From: Microbacterium lemovicicum
Lineage (GTDB): Bacteria > Actinomycetota > Actinomycetes > Actinomycetales > Microbacteriaceae
Reading direction: 5' to 3'
Assembly (NCBI RefSeq): GCF_003991875.1
Contig: NZ_CP031423.1
Coordinates: 62,001 to 126,000, forward strand
DNA: 64,000 nucleotides
Position numbers and translations under genes: made by a program. The number at the start of each line of letters is the position of its first letter. Position 1 is the first letter of the stretch. The notes below the pieces were generated by a model, which saw only the letters and a list, made by a program, of their open reading frames with translations, made no database searches and was not told the DNA's origin. This document shows positions 43,449 through 53,010 of this stretch, piece after piece.

Positions 43449-44384
43449 TCAGCGCTTGTCGATGACGACGTTGAGCGGCTCCTCGCCCGCCGCCATCCGC
43501 TCGATCTGGCGCTTCACGAGTCGCGCGATCCGCGGGCGCATCGCGCTGGACGCGCCGCCGACGTGCGGCGCGATGAGCACGCCCGGCAGCGTCCACAGCG
43601 GGTGGTCCTGCGGCAGCGGCTCGGGGTCGGTGACGTCGAGCGCGGCGCGGATGCGCCCGCGGCCGACGTGCGCGACGAGCGCCTCGGTGTCGATGAGCGG
43701 TCCGCGGCCGACGTTGACCACGAGCGCCCCGACGGGGAGGGCCGACAGCGCGGCGTCGTCGACGAGGTGGCGGGTCGCGTCGCCGCCGGGGAGGCTGGCG
43801 ATGAGGATGTCGGCGGTGGCCAGCAGCTCCGGCAGCTGGTCCATGGCGTGCACCCTGACGCCGTCCTCGTCGCGGGCGGTGCGGGCGACGGCGACGATCT
43901 CGACCTCGAAGGGCGCGAGCCGGGCCGCGATGGCCTTCCCGACGCCGCCGTAGCCGAGCAGGAGCACCCGGCGATCGGCCAGGCTCGCAGTGGTCTCGGG
44001 CGCCCACCGGCCCTCGGGCTGCGCGCGCACGAACTCGGGGATGTGCCGCTGTGCCGCGAGCGTCAGGGCGAGCGCGAGCTCGGCGGTGGAGGTCTCGTGG
44101 ACGCTCGAGGCGTTGGCGAAGACGTAGCCGTCGGGCAGCAGGTCCTCGACGCCTTCGTAGCCGATCGACTGGCCCTGGACGAGCTCGGTGGTCACGCCGT
44201 TGAGGGCCGACAGCACGTGGTGCATCGACATGTAGGGCGCCACGACCAGATCGATGCGGTCGCGCGGGGCGGGCTCGGTCATCGACCACACCATCAGCTC
44301 GACGCCCTCGGGAAGCGGCTGCAGGTCGCCGGCGAGCTCGTCGGACGGCACGGACACGGACAGGGGGCGGATGCCGGAAGTCAT
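43449..44384 (-). CDS. D-isomer-specific 2-hydroxyacid dehydrogenase
   Basis: The 311-residue NAD-dependent enzyme has the Rossmann motif LLGYGGVGKAIAARL and the catalytic triad elements: Arg in NVGRGPLID, Glu in DVTDPEPLPQDHPLW and His in IAPHVGG. It interconverts a 2-oxoacid and a D-2-hydroxyacid; length fits the hydroxypyruvate/glyoxylate-reductase-like group, but the substrate is not determined. TAGCGT lies exactly six bases before the ATG. It is convergent with apt. Confidence 0.92.
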   Translation of the reverse strand: MTSGIRPLSVSVPSDELAGDLQPLPEGVELMVWSMTEPAPRDRIDLVVAPYMSMHHVLSALNGVTTELVQGQSIGYEGVEDLLPDGYVFANASSVHETSTAELALALTLAAQRHIPEFVRAQPEGRWAPETTASLADRRVLLLGYGGVGKAIAARLAPFEVEIVAVARTARDEDGVRVHAMDQLPELLATADILIASLPGGDATRHLVDDAALSALPVGALVVNVGRGPLIDTEALVAHVGRGRIRAALDVTDPEPLPQDHPLWTLPGVLIAPHVGGASSAMRPRIARLVKRQIERMAAGEEPLNVVIDKR

Positions 44385-44406
44385 CCGTCCACGCTAGCCG
44401 CCGGTG

Positions 44407-45801
44407 CTACTGCCAGATCACGGTCGGCGTCGACTGCGTCAGGTCGACCGTGGCGCCGGCGAGGATCGGGGCGTCGACGATGTCGCACTCGCCGTTCGCC
44501 TGCCCCTGGGTGCAGTTGGCGGCCGCCGCGACCGCGCCGATCACCCCGCCGTGCGCGAGCGCGGGATGCGTCGGGTCGAGCACCGGCACGATCGCGGTCA
44601 ATCCCGCCTGCGCCTCGAGGGTCAGCGTGCGGAACACGGTGCCGTCGTAGAGCGTCGTGCCGTCGGAGAGGGTGGGCGCGAGATCGAGTCCGCACCCCGA
44701 GGCGAGTGCCCGGGAGGCCAGGCAGGCGTTGACCGCGGCGGCCACGGCGGTCCGGTACGCCTGCACGCCGGCATCCGTCAGCGAGGGCACGACGTCCGGC
44801 CCGACCGTGGCCTCCTCGGGGCCGGTGACCGTGACGGCGGCGTCCGCCGGGACCGTGTAGTCGTCGCCGCCCATGGTCAGCGGATAGGTGCCGGGGAAGG
44901 CGTCGAGGGTGCCGTCCGTGAACGCCACTCCGGCGAGCAGCACGGGCAGCCCGGCGAACCGGGAGCCCAGCTGCACCTCGGGCACGTCCGCGATCGTCCA
45001 CACGGCGTCTCCGTCGGTGTCGGTCACGTCGTAGGTGGCCGTGACGGGCGTGCCGCCGAGGGAGTAGCTGACACGGACCTGACCGCTGTCGCCCCAGAGG
45101 GGATCGGCCGTCGCGCTGATGCCGGTGAGCGGAGCGAGCGCCGCCGAGGCCGCCAGGGCGTCGTCGGTGAGCAGCCCGCCGGTGGGCGCGCCCTGCACGA
45201 AGGTGAGCGCGCGGGCGGCGTCGCCGGAGGCGATGGCGGTGAAGTAGTCCTCGACGGATGCTGCGGCCGCGACGCCGTTCGCCTCCGCTGCGGCCCGGGC
45301 GTTCTGGTACAGCAGGAACGCCGTGAGCCCCGCGGCCACGAGCAGCACCGCGGCGATGACGATGCCCCAGATGAGGCCGCGCCGCCGGCGCCGTTTCGGC
45401 GGGGGTGCCCACAGCACCGGGCGGCTCAGCTCCGCCAACGGGTCCGCGGTGATTCCCGGCGTGAGCGTCGCCGTCTGCGATGTCTGCGCGCGGTCGGCCT
45501 GGGAGCGCGCCGCCTGCGCGCGCGCATCGGCCTCGGACTCCGCGAGCGACAGGTCGGCGCTCCGTGCGTGACCCGCGGCGCGCTGCGCGGCGCGCGTCGC
45601 CGGTTCCCGGGGCGGCGCCGGCGCCGCGGGCGCGGTCGGCTCGGCGGTGAGGGTGACTGCGTGGCCCGCCGTATCGGCGAGCGGCGACCGCGTGGACGTG
45701 GAATCGGATGCCGCGGCTCGCGGTGCCGGCGCGCCGGAGGGGCTACCCGTGGCATCCGTCGATCGCTCGCGAAGGGCGTCATCATCCGCGTTCGGAACCA
45801 C
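44407..45801 (-). CDS. Single-span membrane protein with disordered N-terminus and extracytoplasmic domain
   Basis: The 464-residue protein has a long Ala/Pro/Thr/Ser-rich N-terminal region (1-135), a basic stop PPPKRRRRRG, one membrane helix (LIWGIVIAAVLLVAAGLTAFLLY), and an exterior region of about 300 residues. This exterior begins with a helical VEDYFTAIASGDAARALTFV segment like small NTF2-type or DUF4878 domains, then beta-rich parts with Cys residues. I do not recognise a function. GTG 45801 follows a GAAGGGGG ribosome site and TAAGGT -10 box 24 bases upstream. It is probably a cell-envelope protein. Confidence 0.75.
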   Translation of the reverse strand: MVPNADDDALRERSTDATGSPSGAPAPRAAASDSTSTRSPLADTAGHAVTLTAEPTAPAAPAPPREPATRAAQRAAGHARSADLSLAESEADARAQAARSQADRAQTSQTATLTPGITADPLAELSRPVLWAPPPKRRRRRGLIWGIVIAAVLLVAAGLTAFLLYQNARAAAEANGVAAAASVEDYFTAIASGDAARALTFVQGAPTGGLLTDDALAASAALAPLTGISATADPLWGDSGQVRVSYSLGGTPVTATYDVTDTDGDAVWTIADVPEVQLGSRFAGLPVLLAGVAFTDGTLDAFPGTYPLTMGGDDYTVPADAAVTVTGPEEATVGPDVVPSLTDAGVQAYRTAVAAAVNACLASRALASGCGLDLAPTLSDGTTLYDGTVFRTLTLEAQAGLTAIVPVLDPTHPALAHGGVIGAVAAAANCTQGQANGECDIVDAPILAGATVDLTQSTPTVIWQ

Positions 45802-45889
45802 GTGTCAACCCCCTTCCGCGATCACCTTAGCGTCAGGAGCGATGTGCGACCTGACGGCGGCGATGCCCTGCGCCAGGAGAAGCGGAGGG

Positions 45890-46597
45890 TCAGGCGGCGG
45901 CGTTCACGACGGCGGTGATCGCCGATTCGAAGAACGTCCGGCCGTCTTCACCGGAGCGCATGGCCGAGGGGGTGTCCGGACCGAATCCGGCCTCGACGGC
46001 GTGCTCGGGGTGCGGCATGAGACCGACGACGTTGCCGCGCTCGTTCGCGAGGCCGGCGATGTCGTCGAGCGAGCCGTTGGGGTTCACGCCGAGGTAGCGG
46101 AACGCGACGAGCCCCTCGCCCTCGACCCGCGCGAGCGTCTCCGCGTCGGCGATGTAGCCGCCGTCCGCGTTCTTGAGCGGGATGACGATCTCCTGGCCGG
46201 CCTCGAAGCCGCTCGTCCAGGCGGTGTCGGCGTTCTCCACGCGCAGCCGCTGGTCGCGGCGGATGAACTGCTGGTTCGCGTTGCGGATCAGTCCGCCCGG
46301 GAGCAGACGCGCCTCGACGAGCATCTGGAACCCGTTGCAGATGCCGAGGATGGGCATGCCGCGACCCGCAGCATCCTTCACCTCGCTCATGATCGGCGCG
46401 AGCGCGGCGATCGCACCTGCGCGCAGGTAGTCGCCGTAGCTGAATCCGCCGGGCAGCACGAGCGCGTCGACGCCGTCCAGATCGTGCGAGCCGTGCCACA
46501 GCGCGACCGCCTCGGCGCCGGCGAGGCGCACCGCGCGCTGCGCGTCGCGGTCGTCCAGCGAGCCGGGGAACGTGATGACCCCGACGCGGACGGTCAC
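45890..46597 (-). CDS. purQ: Phosphoribosylformylglycinamidine synthase, glutaminase subunit
   Basis: PurQ releases ammonia from glutamine for PurL. The 235-residue class I glutaminase has the nucleophile Cys in [12 protein letters not shown] and the His-Glu pair in [22 protein letters not shown] at the start is typical. It starts with GTG 46597, overlapping the purS stop by four bases, so the two form one transcription unit. The large subunit purL lies 30 kb away. Confidence 0.97.
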   Translation of the reverse strand: MTVRVGVITFPGSLDDRDAQRAVRLAGAEAVALWHGSHDLDGVDALVLPGGFSYGDYLRAGAIAALAPIMSEVKDAAGRGMPILGICNGFQMLVEARLLPGGLIRNANQQFIRRDQRLRVENADTAWTSGFEAGQEIVIPLKNADGGYIADAETLARVEGEGLVAFRYLGVNPNGSLDDIAGLANERGNVVGLMPHPEHAVEAGFGPDTPSAMRSGEDGRTFFESAITAVVNAAA

Positions 46598-46842
46598 TCC
46601 ACGACCTCGATGCCCACGACGTCCTCGATCACGGAGTTCGACAGGATGTCCTCGGCGATCCGGCGTGCCTTCGCGAGAACGTCCTCGCCGACCTCGCCCT
46701 CGACGGTCAGCTCGAACCGCTTGCCGATGCGGACACCCGCGAACTCGTCCATCCCGAGGCGGCTGAGCGCTCCGGATACGGCCTTCCCCTGGGGGTCCAG
46801 GAGCTCGGCCTTGGGCATGACGTCGACGACGATGGTGGGCAT
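46594..46842 (-). CDS. purS: Phosphoribosylformylglycinamidine synthase, PurS subunit
   Basis: The 82-residue PurS helps assemble PurL and PurQ and channel ammonia. It begins [19 protein letters not shown] and has the conserved IGKRFELTV strand. The longer open frame upstream is not family-like; ATG 46842 is correct. A TAGACT -10 box (minus strand, 46885-46880) would give a leader of about 30 bases, the same hexamer as at purL. Confidence 0.95.
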   Translation of the reverse strand: MPTIVVDVMPKAELLDPQGKAVSGALSRLGMDEFAGVRIGKRFELTVEGEVGEDVLAKARRIAEDILSNSVIEDVVGIEVVE

Positions 46843-46972
46843 GGGCCAGCTCCGGATGTCGCGGGAAGGGGTCGCCGCCAGTCTACGGGCGTGACGCGCC
46901 CCGTGAGGAAACGCGCGTCCCGAGGCGCTCGTCTCCGCCCGTCGGCACCGTGACACAACCGTGACCTGTTCG

Positions 46973-47043
46973 TGGGAGCGCTCTCTTGACCCTCATGGGA
47001 GCGATCCCATAACGTGAGGGCTCACATTGTGAGAGCGCTCCCA
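46973..47043 (+). promoter_or_regulatory. ceb operon promoter with three CebR-type operators
   Basis: Three near-copies of the 14-bp palindrome TGGGAGCGCTCCCA occur: TGGGAGCGCTCTCT (46973-46986), TGGGAGCGATCCCA (46996-47009) and TGAGAGCGCTCCCA (47030-47043). TTGACC (46986-46991) and TAACGT (47010-47015), 18 bases apart, form the promoter. Site 1 abuts the -35 box, site 2 fills the spacer and site 3 lies in the early transcribed region. TGGGAGCGCTCCCA is the known CebR site in Streptomyces. Confidence 0.88.
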
Positions 47044-47099
47044 TGGGGGACCGCGGTCACCTGTGCGCAAGACCCACCTGACAACACAAAGGAGTGACA

Positions 47100-48377
47100 G
47101 TGAACACCTCTGCCTTCCGGAGGACGGCCCTCGTGCTGGCCGCCGCATCCACCACCGCCCTCGTCCTGGCCGGCTGCTCGGCGGGCGCGACGCCCGCCGC
47201 GTCCGGCGGATCCGGTGACGAGAAGATCACGCTGACGATCGCGACGTTCAACAACTTCGGCTACACCGACGAGTTCCTCAAGAAGTACACGGACGAGCAC
47301 CCGAACGTGACGATCGTGCACAACAAGGCCGCCGAGTCCGGCGACGCCCGCAAGAACTACTTCCAGAAGCTCGGCAAGGAGGGCCTCGCCGACATCGAGG
47401 CCGTGGAGGTCGACTGGCTCTCCGAGGCCATGCAGTACTCCGATCTGCTGGCTCCGGTGCCCGACGACCTCAAGGGCCGCTGGCTGGACTGGAAGGAAGC
47501 CGCCGCGACCGACCCCGAGGGCAACCTCATCGGCTACGGCACCGACATCGGCCCGCAGGCGATCTGCTACCGCTCCGACCTGTTCGCCGCCGCCGGTCTG
47601 CCGACCGAGCCCGCCGACGTCGAGGCGCTGTTCGACGGCGACTGGAACACCTACTTCGACGTCGCCGACCAGTACAAGGCGGCCACCGGCAAGGCCATGA
47701 TCGACTCGGCCAACTCCGTGCTCCAGGGCATCGTCAACCAGATGGAGTACACGTACGACAAGCCCGACGGCGAGGTCATCGCGACGACGAACCCCGAGAT
47801 CGAGGACACGTACGCCACCGTCATCGACCGTGCGGTGCCCAACGCGGCCTACTCCAAGCAGTGGGGCGACGACTGGATCGCCGCCTTCCAGGACGACGAG
47901 TTCGCGACCGTGCTCTGCCCCGGCTGGATGCAGGGCATCATCGCCGGCTACGCCCCCGAGGTCTCCGACTGGAAGATCGCGAACACGTTCCCCAACGGCG
48001 GCGGCAACTGGGGCGGCTCGTACCTGACGATTCCGGCCAACGGCAAGAACGTCGCCGCGGCGCAGGAGCTGGCCGCCTGGCTGTCCGCCCCCGAGCAGCA
48101 GGTCGAGGCGTTCGTCAACGTCGGCGCCTTCCCGAGCCAGTCCGAGGCCTACTCGATCGACAAGCTGACGGGCTACACCAACCCCTACTTCGGCGAAGCA
48201 AAGACCGGTGAGATCGGCGCCGACCGGGCCAAGGCCGTGACCGTGCGCCCCTTCAAGAGCGCGAACTACTACAAGTACCACGACGCCCTGCAGAACGCGA
48301 TCAACCGCGTGTTCGACGGCACCGAGGACAAGACCACGGCGTGGAACACCTACGTCGCCGAGGTCGAGGCCTTCTGA
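47100..48377 (+). CDS. cebE: Cellobiose/oligosaccharide ABC importer, binding lipoprotein (CebE-like)
   Basis: The 425-residue protein has a lipoprotein signal (LVLAGC) and an extracytoplasmic sugar-binding fold (ITLTIATFNNFGYTDEFLKKY, YGTDIGPQAICYRSDLFAAAG, GGNWGGSYLTIPANGKN). In context it binds cellobiose or a related beta-glucoside and hands it to CebFG. GTG 47100 follows GGAG at five bases; an earlier in-frame GTG at 47094 overlaps the ribosome site. The long leader of about 78 bases carries operator 3. A strong hairpin follows the stop. Confidence 0.93.
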   Translation: MNTSAFRRTALVLAAASTTALVLAGCSAGATPAASGGSGDEKITLTIATFNNFGYTDEFLKKYTDEHPNVTIVHNKAAESGDARKNYFQKLGKEGLADIEAVEVDWLSEAMQYSDLLAPVPDDLKGRWLDWKEAAATDPEGNLIGYGTDIGPQAICYRSDLFAAAGLPTEPADVEALFDGDWNTYFDVADQYKAATGKAMIDSANSVLQGIVNQMEYTYDKPDGEVIATTNPEIEDTYATVIDRAVPNAAYSKQWGDDWIAAFQDDEFATVLCPGWMQGIIAGYAPEVSDWKIANTFPNGGGNWGGSYLTIPANGKNVAAAQELAAWLSAPEQQVEAFVNVGAFPSQSEAYSIDKLTGYTNPYFGEAKTGEIGADRAKAVTVRPFKSANYYKYHDALQNAINRVFDGTEDKTTAWNTYVAEVEAF

Positions 48378-48383
48378 CGAATC

Positions 48384-48423
48384 GATGCTGCGGGTCGCGC
48401 CATGCGGCGCGGCCCGCAGCATC
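48384..48423 (+). terminator. 18-bp hairpin between cebE and cebF (partial terminator or mRNA stabiliser)
   Basis: Arms 48384-48401 and 48406-48423 pair at all 18 positions (one G-T) with the loop ATGC. No T-run follows and the operon continues, so it probably protects or raises cebE message relative to cebFG, as seen for other binding-protein genes. Confidence 0.8.
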
Positions 48424-48475
48424 CGCCCCTCGGGGCACTCGCAGACCGCCAGAGACACACGACAGGGAGACCCAC

Positions 48476-49507
48476 GTGACCGTGACCGAAACCCGCGCGA
48501 GGACGTCACCGGAGCCGCGCACGCCCCCTCAGCGGGCGCCCCAGACCAAGAGCGTCCTCACGTTCCGCAACCGGCTCAGCCGGTGGGACTTCCGCTACTC
48601 GCCCTACGTCTACATCGCCCCGTTCTTCATCCTCTTCGCCATCATCGGGCTCTTCCCGATCGTCTTCACCGCCGTCATCTCGTTCCAGGAATGGGATCTG
48701 GTGCGCAACTCGGGCACCTTCGTCGGCTTCGAGCAGTACCTGTGGATCCTCAACGACCCCAAGTTCTGGACGGCCCTGCGCAACACGTTCAGCATCTTCC
48801 TGCTGTCCACGATCCCCCAGCTCGCGCTCGCGATCGTGATCGCGGCGATGCTGGACCGCAACATCCGCGCCAAGACGTTCTGGCGCATGAGCGTGCTGCT
48901 GCCCTACGTGATGGCGCCGGTCGCCGTCGCCCTGATCTTCAGCAACATGTTCGGCGACAACCACGGCCTCGTGAACAACGTCCTCACCGACCTGGGCATG
49001 ACCGCGATCCCCTGGCACACCGACCCGTTCTGGAGCCACATCGCCATCTCCACGATGGTCAACTTCCGCTGGACCGGCTACAACGCGCTCATCCTCCTGG
49101 CGGCGATGCAGGCGGTGCCGCGCGAGTACTACGAGGCGGCCACCGTGGACGGCGCCAACGCCCTGCGCCAGTTCGTCAGCATCACGCTGCCCTCGCTGCG
49201 CCCGACCCTGATCTTCGTCATCATCACCTCGACGATCGGCGGCCTGCAGATCTTCGACGAGCCCCGCATGTTCGACAACACGGGCGAGGGCGGGGCGGCT
49301 CAGCAGTGGCTGACGATCACCCTGTACCTCTACAACATCGGCTGGGGCCAGTTCAACTTCGGTCGCGCCGCCGCCCTGGCGTGGATCCTCTTCATCATCA
49401 TCCTGGCCATCGGCCTCATCAATCTCGTCATCACGCGACGCCTCGTGCGCGATGACGGCGGACGCGGCGTCGTGCGGCCCCGGCGTCGGAAGGGAGTCCG
49501 GTCGTGA
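48476..49507 (+). CDS. cebF: Cellobiose/oligosaccharide ABC importer, permease (CebF-like)
   Basis: The 343-residue MalF-type permease has a 45-residue cytoplasmic N-terminus and six membrane segments, starting YVYIAPFFILFAIIGLFPIVF. The EAA loop is seen in YYEAATVDGANALRQFVSITLPSL. GTG 48476 follows AGGGAG at six bases. No ATPase gene is in the locus, as in Streptomyces, where a shared MsiK ATPase serves such importers. The stop overlaps cebG by four bases. Confidence 0.93.
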   Translation: MTVTETRARTSPEPRTPPQRAPQTKSVLTFRNRLSRWDFRYSPYVYIAPFFILFAIIGLFPIVFTAVISFQEWDLVRNSGTFVGFEQYLWILNDPKFWTALRNTFSIFLLSTIPQLALAIVIAAMLDRNIRAKTFWRMSVLLPYVMAPVAVALIFSNMFGDNHGLVNNVLTDLGMTAIPWHTDPFWSHIAISTMVNFRWTGYNALILLAAMQAVPREYYEAATVDGANALRQFVSITLPSLRPTLIFVIITSTIGGLQIFDEPRMFDNTGEGGAAQQWLTITLYLYNIGWGQFNFGRAAALAWILFIIILAIGLINLVITRRLVRDDGGRGVVRPRRRKGVRS

Positions 49508-50418
49508 GTGCTGTCAGCACCCCGCCTCTGGCGGTCATCGAGGAGAACCTGCCCAACGCGGGCCGGCGTCGCGCCGAGCGCACGACCCGGATCCGCGGGA
49601 TCCGGGCGGGCAAGACCGTCTACATCGGTCTGGGCGTCGTCGTCCTGTCGGCCGTCTTCCCCTACTACTGGTCGTTCCTGATCGGCTCGGGGACGCCGTC
49701 GACGATCAACGACCCGAACATGTCGTGGCTGCCGGGCGGCAACTTCATCTCCAACGCCCTGTCGGTGGTGAACGATCCGGCCGTGAACTTCTGGCTCGCG
49801 CTGTGGAACTCGATCTTCAGCTCCACCCTCATCGCAGCCTCGGTGGTGGTCTTCTCGACGCTGGCCGGCTGGGCGTTCGCAAAGCTGCGGTTCCGGGGCG
49901 GCAAGTGGCTGCTCGCCTTCGTCGTGGCCACCATGGCCGTGCCGATGCAGCTGGGCGTGGTGCCGCTCTACATCCTCTTCTCCGACCTCGGCTGGACCGG
50001 GCAGATCGGCGCGATCATCGTGCCGGCGCTGACGAGCGCCTTCGGGGTCTTCTGGATGACGCAGTACCTCAGCCAGACGGTGCCCGACGAGCTCATCGAG
50101 GCGGCACGCGTGGACGGGGCATCCATGATCCGCACCTTCTGGACGGTCGGCGCGGTCGCCGCCCGTCCGGCCGCGGCCATGCTGTTCCTCTTCACCTTCG
50201 TCGGCGCGTGGAACCAGTTCTTCTGGCCGTTCATCGTGCTCGACCGGCAGAGCCCCACCCTCCCGGTGGCGCTGTCGCTCCTCCAGGGCAACTACTTCGT
50301 GGACTACTCGATCGTGCTGGCGGGCGTGCTGCTGTCGACGATCCCCCTGCTGATCCTGTTCGTGTTCGCCGGCAAGCAGCTGGTGAGCGGCATCATGGCG
50401 GGGGCGGTGAAGGGATGA
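49504..50418 (+). CDS. cebG: Cellobiose/oligosaccharide ABC importer, permease (CebG-like)
   Basis: The 304-residue MalG-type permease has six spans and the EAA loop DELIEAARVDGASMIRTFW. Together with CebF it forms the channel. It begins with GTG 49504 overlapping cebF (GTGA), and its stop overlaps the first possible bglC start (ATGA), so F, G and bglC are translated in series. Confidence 0.93.
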   Translation: MSAVSTPPLAVIEENLPNAGRRRAERTTRIRGIRAGKTVYIGLGVVVLSAVFPYYWSFLIGSGTPSTINDPNMSWLPGGNFISNALSVVNDPAVNFWLALWNSIFSSTLIAASVVVFSTLAGWAFAKLRFRGGKWLLAFVVATMAVPMQLGVVPLYILFSDLGWTGQIGAIIVPALTSAFGVFWMTQYLSQTVPDELIEAARVDGASMIRTFWTVGAVAARPAAAMLFLFTFVGAWNQFFWPFIVLDRQSPTLPVALSLLQGNYFVDYSIVLAGVLLSTIPLLILFVFAGKQLVSGIMAGAVKG

Positions 50419-51932
50419 CGACTTCCCTCGATACGCTCGTCGCACGTCGCTCTCCTGAAAGGACCACGGTCCCGATGCCCTCCCTCGCACGCCCGTTCCC
50501 CGAGTCGTTCCTCTTCGGAGCCGCCACCGCCGCCTTCCAGGTCGAGGGGGCCGCCCACGAGGACGGTCGTCGCGACTCGATCTGGGACGCCTTCTGCCGC
50601 GTGCCCGGCGCCGTGATCAACGGCGACGACGGCGAGGTGGCGTGCGACCAGTACCACCTGTATCGCGATGACGTCGCCCTCATGAAGCGGATGGGGCTCC
50701 AGACGTACCGCTTCTCGACGTCGTGGTCGCGCGTGCGCCCCGACGGCGGCCCCGTCAACCCTGCGGGCGTGGACTACTACTCCCGTCTGGTCGACGAACT
50801 GCTCGGCGCCGGCATCCTGCCGTGGCTCACGCTGTACCACTGGGATCTTCCGCAGGCACTGCAGGACGGGGGCGGCTGGACCGTCCGTGACACCGCGGAG
50901 CGCTTCACCGAGTACGCCCTCGACATGCATGAGGCGCTCGGCGACCGCGTGAAGGTGTGGACGACCCTCAACGAGCCGTGGTGCTCGTCGTTCCTGAGCT
51001 ACACCGCGGGCATCCATGCTCCCGGGCACACCAGCGTCGCGGAGGGCATGCTCGCCTCCCACCACCTGCTGCTGGGCCATGGTCAGGCCGTGCGCGAGCT
51101 GCGGGCGCGCGACTCCTCCCTCGAGCTGGGCATCACGCTCAATCTCACGGTCGCCGACGCGGTGGACCCGACGAACGAGGCGGATGCTGCGGCCGCCGCC
51201 AAGATCGACGGCCGCTTCAACCGGTGGTTCCTGGATCCGGTGTTCCGCGGCTCGTACCCGGCGGACGTGCTGGCCGACATCCGCGCCGCCGACCCCGCAG
51301 CGGCGGACGCGTTCGACGCGGCCGTGCAGCCCGGCGACCTCGACGTGATCTCCACGCGGCTGGACGCCCTCGGCGTGAACTACTACCACGGCGAGCTCGT
51401 CGGCGCGCAGCCCCCGGCCCAGCCCGCGCGCAGCGGCGACGCCCCGACCGACCGCGAGGTCGCCTCGCCGTTCCCGGCGGCGGACGGCGTGTACTGGCAC
51501 GACCGCGGCCTGCCGCAGACGTCGATGTTCTGGGACGTGCAGCCCGAGGGCCTCACCCGCCTGCTGAACCGCGTGTGGGACGAGTACGCCCAGCCCGCCG
51601 GCACGGTGCTCTACGTCACGGAGAACGGCGCCGCCTACGACGACGTGCCCACGACCGAGGACGGCGGCGTGCGCGTGCACGACGCCGAGCGCGTCGACTT
51701 CGTGCGCGCGCACCTCGGCGCGGTGCTCGACGCCATCGAGGACGGCGTCGACGTGCGCGGCTACTTCTACTGGTCGCTGCTGGACAACTTCGAATGGGCC
51801 TGGGGGTACGAGAAGCGCTTCGGGATCGTCCGGGTCGACTACGACACCCAGGAACGTGCCGTGAAGGACAGTGGACGCGAGTACGGTCGGATCATCGCCG
51901 CACGGACGTTGGACGCCCACCCGGCGCCGTAG
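50415..51932 (+). CDS. bglC: GH1 beta-glucosidase (BglC-like)
   Basis: The enzyme cleaves imported cellobiose or beta-glucosides inside the cell. GH1 landmarks are FPESFLFGAATAAFQVEGA, the acid/base Glu in WTTLNEPWCS, the nucleophile Glu in VLYVTENGAAYDD and SLLDNFEWAWGYEKRFGIV. ATG 50415 is coupled to cebG and gives 505 residues. ATG 50475, after GAAAGGA, would give 485 and begins right at the conserved domain, so either start is possible. It is cytoplasmic. Confidence 0.95.
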   Translation: MTTSLDTLVARRSPERTTVPMPSLARPFPESFLFGAATAAFQVEGAAHEDGRRDSIWDAFCRVPGAVINGDDGEVACDQYHLYRDDVALMKRMGLQTYRFSTSWSRVRPDGGPVNPAGVDYYSRLVDELLGAGILPWLTLYHWDLPQALQDGGGWTVRDTAERFTEYALDMHEALGDRVKVWTTLNEPWCSSFLSYTAGIHAPGHTSVAEGMLASHHLLLGHGQAVRELRARDSSLELGITLNLTVADAVDPTNEADAAAAAKIDGRFNRWFLDPVFRGSYPADVLADIRAADPAAADAFDAAVQPGDLDVISTRLDALGVNYYHGELVGAQPPAQPARSGDAPTDREVASPFPAADGVYWHDRGLPQTSMFWDVQPEGLTRLLNRVWDEYAQPAGTVLYVTENGAAYDDVPTTEDGGVRVHDAERVDFVRAHLGAVLDAIEDGVDVRGYFYWSLLDNFEWAWGYEKRFGIVRVDYDTQERAVKDSGREYGRIIAARTLDAHPAP

Positions 51933-51945
51933 CCGGGAGGGCAGG

Positions 51946-52962
51946 ATGAGCACCACCGCGATCAAGGGGTCGGTGACGATCGAAGAGGTTGCCGCCACGG
52001 CCGGCGTGTCCCGCTCGACCGTCTCGCGGGTCGTCAACGGCTCGACCGCCGTGAGTCCCTCGGCGCTCGAGTCGGTGCGGCGGGCGATCGCCGACCTCAA
52101 CTACGTCCCGAACCGGGCGGCGCGCTCGCTCGCGAGTCGTCAGACGCACGCGATCGCGCTCGTCGTGCCCGAGGACATCACGCGGTTCTTCGGCGACCCG
52201 TTCTTCGCGTCCGTCGTGGCCGGCATCAACGCGCGGCTGAGCCGGTCGGACTACGTGCTCAACCTCTTCATCGCCAGTGACGACCCGGGCGACAAGACCA
52301 CCGCCTACGTCCGCAGCGGCAGCATCGACGGGGCGATCATCGTGTCGCACCACACGAGCGACACGTTCATCGACCGGATCGCCTCCTCCGTGCCCGTCGT
52401 CTACGGCGGACGGCCCGTCCGCGAGCGCGCCGACGCGTTCTACGTCGATGTCGACAACGTGCAGAGCGGCCGGGAGGCGACCGAGTTCCTCATCGCGAAC
52501 GGGCGCCGTCGCATCGCGACCATCACCGGACCCGCCGACATGCCCGCCGGAGTCGACCGCCTGCAGGGATGGCGCGACGCGCTCGCGGCCGCCGGCCTGC
52601 CCGAGGGTCCGATCGAGGACGGCAACTTCACATCCGACGGGGGAGCGCACGCGATGCGCCGCATCCTCGGGCGCTCCGGCGAGCGCCCCGACGCCGTCTT
52701 CGTCGCGAGCGACCTGATGGCCCGCGGAGTGCTGGCCGTCCTGGCCGCCGAGGGCGTCCGGGTGCCGTCCGACGTGGCGGTGATGGGCTTCGACGACTCG
52801 CCCGTCGCGACGTCGGTGACGCCCGGCCTCACGACCGTGCGGCAGCCCTCGCGCGAGCAGGGCGAGCACATGGCGAGCGTGCTGCTCGACATCCTCGCCG
52901 GCCGCGAGCCCGAGCGCGTGACGATCCTCGGGACCGAGCTCATCGTCCGCGACTCGGTCTGA
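51946..52962 (+). CDS. cebR: LacI-family repressor of the ceb operon (CebR-like)
   Basis: The 338-residue repressor has the helix-turn-helix VTIEEVAATAGVSRSTVSRVVNG, hinge PNRAARSLASRQTHAIALVVP and a sugar-binding core ending PGLTTVRQPSREQGEHMASVLL. It ends the ceb cluster, 13 bases after bglC, and is the obvious ligand-responsive regulator of the three operators at 46973-47043. In Streptomyces CebR is released by cellobiose. GGGAGG lies about seven bases before the ATG. Confidence 0.93.
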   Translation: MSTTAIKGSVTIEEVAATAGVSRSTVSRVVNGSTAVSPSALESVRRAIADLNYVPNRAARSLASRQTHAIALVVPEDITRFFGDPFFASVVAGINARLSRSDYVLNLFIASDDPGDKTTAYVRSGSIDGAIIVSHHTSDTFIDRIASSVPVVYGGRPVRERADAFYVDVDNVQSGREATEFLIANGRRRIATITGPADMPAGVDRLQGWRDALAAAGLPEGPIEDGNFTSDGGAHAMRRILGRSGERPDAVFVASDLMARGVLAVLAAEGVRVPSDVAVMGFDDSPVATSVTPGLTTVRQPSREQGEHMASVLLDILAGREPERVTILGTELIVRDSV

Positions 52963-53010
52963 TCCCGCCGCCGTCCCTGTCGGCCCTGCCGACTCCCCTT
53001 CCGCCCGTGC

